Source of the DNA: Asterias amurensis
Taxonomy: Eukaryota; Echinodermata; Asteroidea; Forcipulatida; Asteriidae
DNA length: 64,000 nt
Direction of reading: 5' to 3'
Assembly (NCBI RefSeq): GCF_032118995.1
Contig: NC_092665.1
Coordinates: 7,869,501 to 7,933,500 of the forward strand
The notes under the pieces are model-generated. The model was given only the letters and a program-made list of their open reading frames with translations. It did no database searches and was not told the origin of the DNA. This document shows, piece after piece, positions 11,301-21,548 of the stretch. Position 1 is the first letter of the stretch; the number at the start of each line of letters is the position of its first letter. The translations under genes were made by a program, and so were the position numbers.

Positions 11301-14300
11301 GCTACACTGAAGCAATTGGAGGCAACTACGACACACACGTCATCACCTTCTAGGAAAAGTTGCCTTGCCCTACGCCAGGACTGTTAAATTAATAAAGTAA
11401 TCTCCCAACTAAAATGCCAACCCTATGCAAAGAAACGGCACTTGATAGATAAACCATGCAAAATTCAAGGAAACCACTTAGTGCCTGTTTTTGTCCATGC
11501 CTCAGTTGTTATTTGTGACAACAATCAATGTGCAACTAGTAGCTACATTTTTTTGTTTAATTGGTGACTGAACTTGCGCTATTCCTTTTGCTTTTGTGTT
11601 GTTTTATATTGGCAGCAGTTGACCAGGGCCATTCTCAGCAAAGCTTACGGAGGGATTAGTCAGTGAGCTACAACCTCATGTTCAAATTTTCTTTGTGTCA
11701 TGTCCAATTTTGAACAAATCACACATTTTGGCAAATCATTTTTCTTACATTTCTGATGGAGGCCCCGAGTGACTACATTTTTTAGTGCTAAGTCGGTTTA
11801 TGCCGGGGCCTAATTATATTTTCCTAATTACACTATTAACAAGGAGCATTTTTACACTGCAGACAAGCAACTTTCTAATTACAAAAAAAAGAGGACATAG
11901 CCAATTACATTTTTTTATACTATTGTACAGAACCATGTTTTTTATTTTTCTATGGCGCTGATTTGAAAAGAGGAAACCAGCTGAAAAAGTTAGTTAATTT
12001 TACCAAACTCAAACTTTTTTACGTTTTCACCAACTTAAACTAAACCATCTGCTTGAATAAAATACATTTGGCATTGGCCAAAAACGATTACCTTGTTTGC
12101 TTTCAGTTTTCACAAAGTCGAAGGGACAATTTGTGTGACCCACAATCCAGACCAGATGGATCTATTTTACTTAAATTGTTAGTTTTGAGAAGAGAATTTT
12201 TTTTTTTTTTTTTGCCAAACAGTTTCCAAAACAAAACAATGACTTAAAATAATACAGCCTCCACTGTCCTGTTTTCAACCTATTATGGCTTTTTTTTATT
12301 GGAAAAAAAAGTAACGATGGGCGGATGACATCAACTGATGCCCTAATTACTTTCATTTGTTTATAAGAACAATTCAAACATATATTAAAACTTGATGGAC
12401 ATTGAAATTTTCACATCACACACCGATCTTCGATGACTTCAACTGGTCCCATTAGTTCTGAGTCAATCTCAATCTGAGTTTTTCCTGTTTTCAAGGCCAC
12501 CGAGAAAGTATGGGTTCCTGGTGAAGCCATACATGTACCTGGAAGAAACATCTGAATGGACTACCAATGCCTACCATGACTATGTGTTCTGTGAGACTTT
12601 GTGTATGACTCTTATAATAGCCAGTTGTCTTCATTTTATTCCAAACATTTTTATGACATTTTAAAAATTACTAGGCCCCCAGTGGTAATTTGCAAACGTT
12701 TTAAGTATTTAAAAAGTGTGAACAATTATTGGCTTTTTAAATCTGATTTTTATTTAGTTTTTTGTTCTTTTTTGCCTTCTTCTTGTTATCTTAACATTTA
12801 TAAAAAAGCGTTTCAATAAACAGTGACTGAATTAACAAGCCGATGGTAAAATTATTAATAATAAAATAGGCCAATAAAAGTGTAATAATTGATAAGATGA
12901 GGGTTGAACACAAATTCTCCAAATAGTGACATGGGGCCTAGGCCCTTAGTTAGAAGATGAAGGCACATGGCTTCTTTGATAATTAAACCCCTGTGTTTTT
13001 TCCAGAATGCTCAGCAGAATGTTCAGTCTCATGATTTGATCATCGTGATTATTTATTGGATTGAAAACAAATAGTGTTTGATGAGACTTCTCCGGCGGGC
13101 AATTTTTTTTTACTATCAGGACAACACATTTTTGTACCTTGTTGTAGAATTTAGAAATGCCTTAAAAAAGTACCAAACTTTTTGCAGTGAGTTACAACTT
13201 AATATAGGCCTAATAGTGCAACTAACCAGTGGAGCCCTAACTACTACACAGTGTTACATGTTTCTAATCTTAGTTTTGGTCATGTTGGTCAATGGGAGAG
13301 GAGACTCTTTGCTTGGCAAGTCAAACCACAAACATTTTATCTAGGGACTGTACCTTGAAAACAGGACGTCCATCAACAACCTGGGATGGGAAACCCTTTA
13401 TGTACGACGCCTCCTTGCACAGTCCACCATGTTCTTCAAAATACACCATGGTCTCGTCAACATCCAAATGCCACCATCTATCAAGCCAGCTACATACATC
13501 GCCAGACAGGATCACACTCTCAAATACACCATACCAGATGCCTCTAACGACCAATACAAATTTTCATTCTACCCAAGAACAGTTAGGATCTGGAATCATC
13601 TACCCTCTACAGCAGTCTATGCACCATCCATCCCAGCATTCCAACAGGTTGCCCTGCCAGCAATTAGAGTCCTACGACCTCTGGCTGGCTCTAGGATGCT
13701 GTAAACCATGGAGGAATCCAGTCTTGCACAATGTAAATAGTGCACAACCTTTTTGTTTCCTTCTTATTATTTATTCTCTCCGCACCTTGCACCGTCGACC
13801 AATGGCGCCACCAACGCACCATCCCAGTTTAGCTTCCTACGTGAGCTGTTTAGGGATTAAACTACTCAAGACTCAAGACCTACTGACTGTCTGACTGTTG
13901 TACTTATAATAATAATAAAATGGGAAACTTAGTGTTACATCATGTACATGTTCCCCCCAAAAATGCCGTTTTCTCCAGATTCCAAACATGAAAGTTTGGC
14001 TGCATCAAAAAACTGCCCTTCTATTTTAATTCAACATGTGTATCCTAAATGTAACATTGTCCTAGTCTGCCAGTGAAGTCTTGTAGCAGGATGTATCCGT
14101 ACAAAAAACAGCACTGTTAAGTTAGTGTTAGTTAGCACCACCATGACCACCTAACCTGCATGACGGTGATCATGACCTGCATACGCAATCATGGCAATAT
14201 AGGCCTATACGTAGATAGGCATCTTAGTAGTAGGCTACTTGATAGATAGCGAATCTCACATTTAAAAAAAATACGAAATTCAAGGATTTATTTGTTCTTA

Positions 14301-14344
14301 CCAACTGCAGCGAAAAGAATGCAAGCAACCAATGCAAACTTCAT
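8172..14344 (-). CDS. Ly6/uPAR-family three-finger protein, three coding exons, 124 aa
   Basis: Small secreted or GPI-anchored three-finger protein; ligand unknown. The coding exons are 14344-14302, 11164-11040 and 8378-8172, joined in phases 1 and 0 through GT-AG introns. Residues 1-15 form a signal peptide (MKFALVACILFAAV). The mature part opens with the CYSC motif usual for Ly6 domains, has about twelve cysteines, and ends the domain with CCQGDNCN, the family signature. One N-glycosylation site lies in GNST. After DNCNGASS, a hydrophobic tail of about 20 residues ends in RKLSA, as in a GPI-attachment signal. A TTTATT at 7729-7734 is a possible minus-strand AATAAA. The family is clear; the orthologue is not. 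The domain is split over two exons at a place often used in Ly6 genes. A possible extra in-frame exon lies at 12422-12538. Confidence 0.85.
8790..9983. mobile_element. PIF/Harbinger-like non-autonomous element with subterminal arrays
   Basis: Inverted ends GGGGCCGTTCACAATTATC, about 38 bp, flanked by TAA on both sides; a 3-bp TWA duplication fits PIF/Harbinger. The left side has about five units of a GCGCCCGGACAAAAATATC-type repeat (8918-9010). The right side has seven or eight units of a 31-bp repeat beginning GCGCAATTTG (about 9500-9760). No transposase ORF. Confidence 0.65.
9984..10817. other. Intron of the Ly6-like gene, nothing recognised
   Basis: AT-rich with short chance frames only. 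Likewise 8430-8789, apart from a scrap at about 8525-8585 (CAATACGAAAGTGTAAGGC-like) that recurs at about 41634-41690. Confidence 0.55.
10818..10954. repeat. (AAAC)n microsatellite
   Basis: Over thirty AAAC units with one interruption near 10922. It makes long open frames on both strands that are not genes. It lies in intron 2 of the Ly6-like gene, about 85 bp from an exon. Confidence 0.9.
11040..11164 (-). CDS. Ly6-like gene, N-terminal half of three-finger domain
   Basis: Acceptor TCTGTTTACAG and donor GTAAGT flank 125 nt. It begins with two bases completing an Asp codon and encodes GLLAAQCYSCAY through CEGTYCM, including five cysteines and the NST sequon. Confidence 0.85.
11165..13329. 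other. Intron 1 of the Ly6-like gene
   Basis: Apart from the possible exon at 12422-12538 nothing is recognised. The intron continues through the LINE fragment to 14301. Confidence 0.55.
12422..12538 (-). CDS. Possible cassette exon in the Ly6-like gene
   Basis: A stop-free 117-nt segment follows a good acceptor (TTTCTTCCAG) and could end at a weak donor (GTGTGATG). It is phase 1 to phase 1, so it would insert 39 residues (for example GTHTFSVALKTGK and MGPVEVIEDR) between the signal peptide and the Ly6 domain without changing frame. Composition looks coding, but no family is recognised and the donor is poor. It may instead be a repeat fragment. Confidence 0.25.
13330..13915 (+). mobile_element. 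LINE 3' fragment with reverse-transcriptase C-terminus
   Basis: One plus frame reads INNLGWETLYVRRLLAQS, then MFFKIHHGLVNIQMPPS and FYPRTVRIWNHLPSTAVYAP, ending before TAA at about 13704. This is the C-terminal tail typical of CR1/Jockey-clade LINEs. A short 3' UTR and an AAT-repeat tail end the copy at about 13915. It is 5'-truncated and lies inside the Ly6-like gene in the opposite direction. Confidence 0.7.
14302..14344 (-). CDS. Ly6-like gene, first coding exon (signal peptide)
   Basis: Starts at ATG 14344-14342 and encodes the hydrophobic signal peptide. It ends in phase 1 before GTAAGA. The same exon probably continues upstream as 5' UTR to an acceptor near 14446. Confidence 0.85.
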
Positions 14345-14809
14345 GACGATTGTGATTTGGTCCTTGTGGTGATGTGAAACAAACAGTGCAACCTCAGTCA
14401 GACTCAGATTCTGGTTGGTCAGTTGGTTTGGTACAGATTCCTGAATTCCTACCGTCCGGTAAAAAGTTAAGAAAGAAGAGTGTTAACTGTTAACTGGTTA
14501 ACTAACATGGTTAAAATTAAAAAAGACCAAAAGTAAGAAAAGATAAGCCTCGTCGTCCGTTTTATCACAGGAATTGGTGTCTCATCACAGGAATTGGCTT
14601 CTCAATCTCAGTCAGTGATCATGTTGATCAGTCTGCTGAATTGTCATTCATTTCAACATGTTCAATCAAACATCTAAAGACGAACCCTGCCCTGGCAAGC
14701 ATGGCAAGCCATGGCATGCCAAATAAGCCTAGATTATAAGTTTTAAGATATGCCTATGCCTACTATCTATTGACGAAGCTTAGTAATGATTGAAGGAAAT
14801 TACACTTAC

Positions 14810-14900
14810 CAGTTTTATCGAGTATAATTTGAATTTGTTTGGTGTGATAACAGACAATCCTTTGGCCGCCGACAGGCTAGGTAGACACCACTTCTTTTTG
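14810..14900 (-). other. Probable 5' UTR exon and promoter side of the Ly6-like gene
   Basis: On the minus strand, a strong donor (ACTG then GTAAGTGT) lies at 14809. Upstream sequence from about 14900 has no long ORF. It would join the acceptor near 14446 (TTACCGGACGGTAG). Inferred from splice signals only. Confidence 0.45.
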
Positions 14901-16145
14901 TTCGCGCTAAAATGCAAGTGAGGTTTCCCGCCTAATAAAATACCCTGCACGAAATATTTTGTTGCGAGTTGATTGGTTAACCCTTATCACCATCAGTTGT
15001 GATTGGTTGAAACTTTGCCAAACACATAGGGGCGTGTCACAAAGATTCACTAGGTCGAACCATTAATGTAGCAGGGGGGAAATCGAAAGTTACGAGATAC
15101 CTTTGAAATCCCCTCTCATCACACACACCGAAGTAGAACGCGCGTAGGGATTTTACGGGCGCAGTTAGCAAAGATCCATAGAGCTATATATATTGAATAG
15201 ACGGCTAACACCCCGTTATACAATCTGCCAGTTTCCTAGGCCGTTTTCAAAACCACGGTTTCGGTTTTGGATTCGGCTTAAGGCGCCGTTATATCTCTCG
15301 TCTGAGCCCCTCCTCCCTCTGAGCGTGCGTATGTCAACACAACTGGCGGGACCAAGCTAGCCTGAGCCGAATCCAAAGCCAAATCCAGTCGTTTCGAAAA
15401 GGCCCATAGACTTGACTCAATATCTGGACTTGACTCAAGTCCCTATCCCGTGCCATGCCATGCACTAAATAAAGTTTGCGACGCTCTGCATTCCCCCACA
15501 ATTGTCAGCCATTTTCATGGTATGGAACAGAACAATAAGAAGTAGGATTCAGTGAAACAAGTTAATAGTCCCCTAAAAAAAAACAAGAAAAGGAAACTAT
15601 CTCAATTCATGGACATAAACTTACTCTTTATTTCAGTTGGTTTTGTTAGTGTCAGACAATTACACATAATATTGCTATCATTGAAAGAAGTGAGTGTTTG
15701 CATATCATTGTAATCGCCCTTACAGAGTTAGGGGCATCTCTGCAATAAAACTAGACTATGTATCTATACCATGATATAATATGAATGCAGTAAAAAATAA
15801 AAAATAAATCAATTTACACATTATATCGGGTCCCATGAATGGTCTACACTTCTAATAAAAAACATAGACAAACTTACATGTACACTCATGATATTAATAG
15901 TATTTTTAAAAAGCAACTACATGTACAATGGCAGCTAGCTCACTGACAACTTATAGCAAAAAATGCGCTTTACTTAAAGTAGCAAAATTCAACAGTTTCA
16001 CTCAAGTTATTAAGTAACCATAATGAGAACTTTGAACATATTTATGCACATGCTTGCCTGCATGACCTTTTAAACTTACCTGGGATAAAACTATAACTAA
16101 ACCAAAAGCTATCCTCAGGAATAAGGAAATTCCTGAAACTGCCGT
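14901..16145. other. Spacer between the Ly6-like gene and the 514-aa gene
   Basis: Upstream region of the Ly6-like gene; holds the small inverted-repeat element at 15236-15413. From 15414 to 16145 nothing is recognised. Confidence 0.5.
15236..15413. mobile_element. Short inverted-repeat element upstream of the Ly6-like gene
   Basis: GGCCGTTTTCAAAACC and TTTGGATTCGGCTTA face GAGCCGAATCCAAAG and GTTTCGAAAAGGCC. Confidence 0.5.
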
Positions 16146-16620
16146 GGGTGTGTTATAAACCAGTAAAAAGTGTTGAAACTTGGGCGTGACACACGAGTTT
16201 GCACCTGTGCTTATAAGACAGTTTCTTCATTCCTATTGATCGATCAGAGCAACGGCCGAGACAGTTGTGCCACATCACGAGATACGCGCGACGCGCACAA
16301 TATTCCCTTATAAGGAGTTGTTTACCCGAGGGCCTCGACAGGGCCTTACCATTTCATAGCTGGAGGGGAGTTGTGTTGAAAGAAACCATTGAAAAATTAT
16401 AATTTTTTGCATTTATTTTACTTTTTGACCATAAGTGTTGATGTTTTTTGACCGAAAAGGTATTTATGAATGGGAATCAAAGTGTGTTGAGGACTGGTTC
16501 TTGATAATTTACCTCGACTTCGTCTCGATAAAATTATCGAGAACCAGGCCTCGTTGGGATTAAACCACTAATTGAAAAACCTCCTCACCACACATTGACT
16601 CCCTTATTTAAAAACACAAC
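16146..16620. repeat. Dispersed repeat family X, copy B
   Basis: Same order of blocks, with an added hairpin in the middle: CTGGTTCTTGATAATTTACC facing AAAATTATCGAGAACCAG, then the inverted right arm ending at an AATAAGGG-type sequence. Confidence 0.55.
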
Positions 16621-16729
16621 AATCTGCTAAGAAAACATTGTTTTCAAACGTTTAGCTCCCCAAACTGAGAATTGTTTGGAAAATATTTGGACCTCCTCAA
16701 AAGAACTTGGTTCCTCGGCTGGCATTTAC

Positions 16730-16735
16730 TTTATT
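16730..16735 (-). terminator. Poly(A) signal of the 514-aa gene
   Basis: AATAAA on the minus strand about 100 nt past the stop codon. No other hexamer lies nearer the stop. Confidence 0.5.
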
Positions 16736-16832
16736 GACAGCATTTCAATAAATGCTGATTACACTTTCTTCAAGACATTTTTTAGCATTTACAAAATGAG
16801 ACCAGCTCCCATATGTCAATGTCGACCGTCTT

Positions 16833-17066
16833 TCAAGGACTCTTGCCTTCCATATTCTTCATAAATTCCTTAAAGTTCATCCATTCAAACTCAGTCATGA
16901 CTTTATTCAGGGCATATATTTCAAGCCTCTGTCGTTGCTTTAATGCCACTGTCTGATCTCGCTGGAGTTGCTGTTCTGTCTTTCGTGCTTCATCCTTTTG
17001 TTGCTGAACTTTCTTTTTTACCTTCTCCTCCATACCCGAGAGCCGCTCACGGACAGTTCGCTGACT
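16833..17066 (-). CDS. 514-aa gene, exon 3
   Basis: Acceptor TTATTTTCAG, then 77 codons and TGA. It encodes [15 protein letters not shown], a heptad-like Gln/Lys/Glu helix and [13 protein letters not shown]. This is the best candidate for a conserved domain. Confidence 0.8.
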   Translation of the reverse strand, partial: SQRTVRERLSGMEEKVKKKVQQQKDEARKTEQQLQRDQTVALKQRQRLEIYALNKVMTEFEWMNFKEFMKNMEGKSP

Positions 17067-19849
17067 CTGAAAATAAAATACCAGCCAGTAATTATAATAT
17101 TTATATTAAAATTAAACATCAGAGTTATGTAGAGGATAGTAAAACAGAGTAAAGCTTGTTTGATAACCTTGTATAAAAGAAAAGAAAACCTTTCCCAGGT
17201 CATCAATAAAAGATTAAAAAATAACTGCGTAGACAAGTGAAGAAGAATGCGTTACATAATTAGTAATGGTAGTGAAAGAATACAAAAATTTAAGTTTGGT
17301 TGTGAATCTAAAAGTATTAAACTTTATAAACTGGGAATGTTTTTCAAATACTTCCGGCTAGAATCTTTTATAAAATTTCATCGACATCCAGTTTCATTTT
17401 GTCAAGTAGAGGCTTTATGCTCAAATGAAACAACAAATTGGACACACTAAAGGCAATTTTAATAAATGGACTATGTCATCAGAGATTGCCTGGAACTGGT
17501 TGTCTGTAAGTTGCAACATGTGACATGGACTTTTAGATTTCTAGCAAACGTGACCAATGACCTGTAACTGTCACAAGTTGGTTGGAAAAGTCTTTTTATT
17601 AAACTTGATTGATGACAACTTCTCAAGGTTTGCTAATTCCGTTTGAAGAACCAAACATGATTAATCATTCCAGTCTCACTTGAAACAAAACATTTTGGTT
17701 TAGGAAAGTAAATTTGTTTTGATAATATTACATGAATCTTCATTTAATCTCCATTCATAAATACCTCAGACAGTTTCGCTATTCCTTTTGGTAGAGAGCG
17801 CGTCACGTGGGGGTATATAAACATTTCTTAATGACCAGTAAAAAGTGTTGAAACATCAGCATGACACGCGAGCTTGCACCTGTGCTTACAAGACAGTGTT
17901 GATGTTTTTTTGACTGAAAAGGTACTTATAAATGGGAATCAAGATGTGTTGAATCGGTTGTCAACTAGTGGTTTAAACCCACCGAGGCCTGGTTCTTGAT
18001 AATTTACTTCGACTTTGTCTTGGTAAAATTATCAAGAATCAGCCCTCGTTAGGATAAACCACTAGTTGAAAACCTCTTCACCACTCATTGATTCCCTTAT
18101 TATAAAAAGTTTCTTAATGTAAAAAAGAAAAACCAGTACCTACCCTTAGGTCTGTCATTGATGGAATGTACTGATATTTCTGTAACATCTGAGGGGTTGG
18201 AGTACCAGGAGGAGCACAAGGTAGAATACATCCAAGCTCCCGAAGGTTACCAGACTGCTTCTCAGACAGGAATACCTTTGTGACCTTTGACACGTCGTCC
18301 CTTCCTCTATGATGACCTGCATGAAGTCCTCCACCTACTCCTGGTATTCTAGGAGATACTCTACTGCCATACATAACTGGATCATGTTCAACAGTTTCTA
18401 GATGGTTTGATCCAATTGTCTCAGATGATATTTTATTGAATGAGTTTATTATTTTCATGCTGTAGTCCTTTTCTTCTTTGTTGGGTTTGACAGCCTTTTT
18501 ATTCTCTGAATCACATTTGTTATATCTGGAGCTGTAAATCTCAATCTTCTTAGGTTCAACAGCTACAGGCACAGTGAGTAGCAATGAACCAATTGAGTTG
18601 TCTTGTAGAGGACCTCCTCTATTCTTGGGAGCCTGAAACCCACTTGGATGCTTTGCATCATGAGAATGTCTGTGAGTTGACTGACTCCTGGATTTGGCTC
18701 TGGATTGTCTTTTCTTTTTCTTGGTTGTTTTTTTCTTTCGAAGTTTTGAAGAAACAGGATGATCTGTTGATGAGTAAATTGGAAAGATCTTGGTTTTAAA
18801 TCATAGACACTGGATAAATGTTACAAAGGAAGAGCAATTCAAAGTATCGTTGACCCTGTGAGGGCACATCACATTTGAATGGGCAAGAGAAAAACTTACC
18901 AATGTGAGATTGTGAGATATAAAAAATGTTGAGCAAAAAGTTTAAATAAATGTTTTCACACATTTCTAGTATGAAATTAATGTATGTATATGAAGAACAT
19001 AGTATTTCAGTATATGTTGATAATAATAATAATAATAATAAGACTTGTAATGCGCACATATCCACCCTGCTGGGTGTTCAAGGCGCAGTTAATTAATACA
19101 AATAATAATTATTGTAAAGGTTTCAAAACAGAGATTGCACAAATAAAATTTGGTTTACCTGCAACATAAACTTGTATCATTTCATCGGAACGAGCACGAT
19201 TTTGTTCTTCTCTGTCTCCAACTGAATTCCCTGGCAATATGGAACTAAAACCAGCTGGAACCTGGGTATCCACCAAGCTTTTATTACATGTTGTACGATG
19301 ATCACAGAGTCTTGGTTGGTCGTTCTCCAACGAGTGCAATGGAGCAACAAGTTCTCTACTGTTAGACAATGTACTGCTGGATGATTTACCACTTAAAGTT
19401 GCTGGACTTTTTGTCTTACTGCTTTGAGACAGACCAAATGCCCTAGTCTTTGCACTTCGTGATAATTTATGAAGAGCTCGAAAGTTTGGAAACATGCTGT
19501 TCCTCAATGCTTGATGCTGAAAGCTCCCAACAAGTGTCTCATCGCTTTGTTTTTCTGCAACTTTCTGTGTTTGCAGGAGTAAAGGAGTGTCAGATGACAC
19601 AAAGGACCGCTGGCTTGGACTGATTGGTATTTCAGGTAAAGAACATGTGCGGCTGTGGCTGGGTGATGTCTTCCTGCCTTCATTCTGAACTTTCTTGTAT
19701 ATCACAGATGCAGACGTATTGGTATCGTGTCTTGGGATTGAAGCGGATATAAGCCGTGTTGTAGTAGTAGCTTGATGACTGCTTGATGCACTGCCATAGC
19801 GTGCCACAGATTCAATCATCATAGGATGGCTATACAATGTCAGGGACAT
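16833..19849 (-). CDS. Unrecognised 514-aa protein with basic middle and C-terminal coiled coil
   Basis: Three exons, 19849-19159, 18763-18144 and 17066-16833, join in phases 1 and 0 through canonical introns. The start ATG follows an in-frame TGA 12 nt upstream, so it is likely the true start. Residues 1-230 are Ser/Thr-rich and look disordered. The start of exon 2 encodes a Lys/Arg-rich stretch ([20 protein letters not shown]), possibly a nuclear or RNA-binding signal. The last 77 residues are the most ordered: a Lys/Gln/Glu coiled coil ([17 protein letters not shown]) then a compact helix-like end ([20 protein letters not shown]). A minus-strand AATAAA lies at 16735-16730. No enzyme motif, signal peptide or membrane segment is seen. 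The JHY/C11orf63 family is one search target, a guess that was not checked. Confidence 0.75.
17748..18110. repeat. Dispersed repeat family X, copy C
   Basis: Internally deleted copy with both flanks of the central hairpin (TAGTGGTTTAAACCC facing GGATAAACCACTAGTTG). It lies in intron 2 of the 514-aa gene. Confidence 0.55.
18144..18763 (-). CDS. 514-aa gene, exon 2
   Basis: 620 nt after acceptor CTCATCAACAG. The start is set by phase: an in-frame stop lies further upstream, and the GAT codon formed with exon 1 keeps the frame. It runs from the basic cluster to SMTDLR and ends in phase 0 at AAGG/GTAGGT. Confidence 0.7.
19159..19849 (-). CDS. 514-aa gene, exon 1 coding part
   Basis: 691 nt encoding [20 protein letters not shown] through EMIQVYVA, ending in phase 1 before GTAAACC. 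Ser and Thr are strongly over-represented. The read-through into the intron would hit other sequence after VYVAG. Confidence 0.75.
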
Positions 19850-21492
19850 TGTTAAAGATAATCAAGGAACCTGTCAATTTTAAAACAAAGACAGAATTAT
19901 GATAATGAAATTGAAACAAACTACAGTGTTATGATCACGTGCTGTTTCTGCAATTGTTTTGGGCACTGCACTTTGCTGCGGAAAAACTGGATTCTGACCT
20001 CACTAGTCATTACTAATTACTTCCTATTATTAGTTTGTTTCAAATCAAATATCTCAACTGATTTTTATAAATGGTGAAATGTGTAACTGTAGTGTAGATT
20101 ACTCCTCTACTAGTGAGGGTAGAAGGGTTCGTTGCGCTATCGTCTCAGTGAGACAGGAGAATGAACCTCATTATAATAGTTCTTTCATCATCATAAAACT
20201 AAAAGAGCAATAAAATTGACCATTTAATAGATGTTAAATTTGCATCGGGAATAAAGAATATTATTTAGTCCCGATGCAAATTTAACATCTATTAAATCGT
20301 TTGCAGTACCCGCTGCTAAAACATAGGATTCGAACTGCCTCTAGCTACCGGGCAATCTCGGTGGTCTAGTTGGTATGACACTGCTCTAGAATTGCAAAGG
20401 TCGTGGGTTCGAATCCCACTCGAGTAAAATGCCTGTGATTTTTTTCACAGGACTCGGGAAAGTACTGAGTATACAGTGCTACACACATCGGTGTATATGG
20501 GTAAAAACCAAAAATAAAATTGACCATGTTGACAATTTGAAATGCCGACCTTGCTTGATGACGCATTATTATAAAATCGATCAAGAATATAAAAGACAGC
20601 AAAATAAAAAAAAATAAAACATTCTTTAAATTAAATAATTAAGTGTAACGGTTAATAAACAATAAGTTACAACCAAACGAATTGGAATAAAGCATGCAAC
20701 AGCCAACCAGGAAGTACGTCATAATAATACATACCGCTTTATTATCCGAGTTCTAGACAAGTGATTATCGTATACAGTTTCATGGTTCCATTTGGCATGT
20801 TTATCAGTTGTAATCCACACGGGGTAAATGATATCGTTTCATGGCCACGCAACACTAAACACACACGTAACTCAATCATCCCACCCAATCGAAATCTTCA
20901 CCACACAACAAAAACTAAACTTCAGAAGCGGTATTATTGTTTAGGAAATTTGCATACAGAGGTGTGTGTGTGTACCATAACTCTACGGTATGTACAAAGC
21001 ACAGCCTGGCTGCCCCACACCACCACAGACTGCACATACATAGAGGCCGGCGCTCGACCTGTGATCGTAAACAATCGCGTTACTGTTGCTTAGACACCAA
21101 GTTTTTTAATGACGTTAAAACTACAAAACTTGTCTTATAAAAAAACACTATATTGGAAAAAATATATATTATTAAACAAAATTTAATAAATGTTGATTAC
21201 TTCAAATTATTTTAATACAATTATAAACGTTCTTTAATTTGAAATACACGTTAATTATAGATATTGAGTTGTATATTAGCTCAAAAGGATCATTTGTTTC
21301 GCGCCTGCGCATACATCGACACAGCACATGTGTGAAAATGCCATGCGTGTGTGTATGTACTTACAATTCAGCAATTGGCAATAATTGTTACATGCGTGTA
21401 GTGTGTAGTATTTACACGAATGTACGACAGACGAAGGAATCGCTGAACTAAATCATTTAACAGAAATAACTTAAACAAGATACCATAACAAG
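19850..21492. promoter_or_regulatory. Divergent spacer between the 514-aa gene and NIP7
   Basis: The two genes point away from each other over 1.6 kb, so promoters of both should lie here. A tRNA-core element occupies 20219-20520. No TATA box at a sensible distance is evident; NIP7-type housekeeping promoters usually lack one. Confidence 0.4.
20219..20520 (+). mobile_element. tRNA-core inverted-repeat element, copy b
   Basis: Core at about 20345-20425 holds A-box GGTCTAGTTGG and B-box GTGGGTTCGAATCCCAC, the T-arm folding perfectly. The right arm follows to about 20510. The left side is a near-perfect palindrome (20221-20297) made from two facing copies of the arm end AAATTTGCATCGGGA. Confidence 0.65.
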
Positions 21493-21548
21493 ATGAGGCC
21501 GCTCACTGAAGAGGAGACCAAATTAGTTTTTGAAAAATTGTCAAAATA
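21493..21548 (+). CDS. NIP7: NIP7 exon 1
   Basis: ATG to the split Tyr codon: [18 protein letters not shown]. Donor GTGAGT. It ends in phase 2. Confidence 0.95.

Noticed and set aside
13292-13894. 200-aa plus-strand ORF as a host gene
   Set aside because: It is an out-of-frame reading of the LINE 3' fragment; the neighbouring frame shows the reverse-transcriptase tail.
19021-19042. AAT run as a LINE tail
   Set aside because: Too short and no LINE sequence was recognised before it.
20340-20425. A genuine tRNA gene
   Set aside because: A and B boxes and the T-arm are good, but the anticodon stem does not pair well and the sequence recurs within a repeat family.
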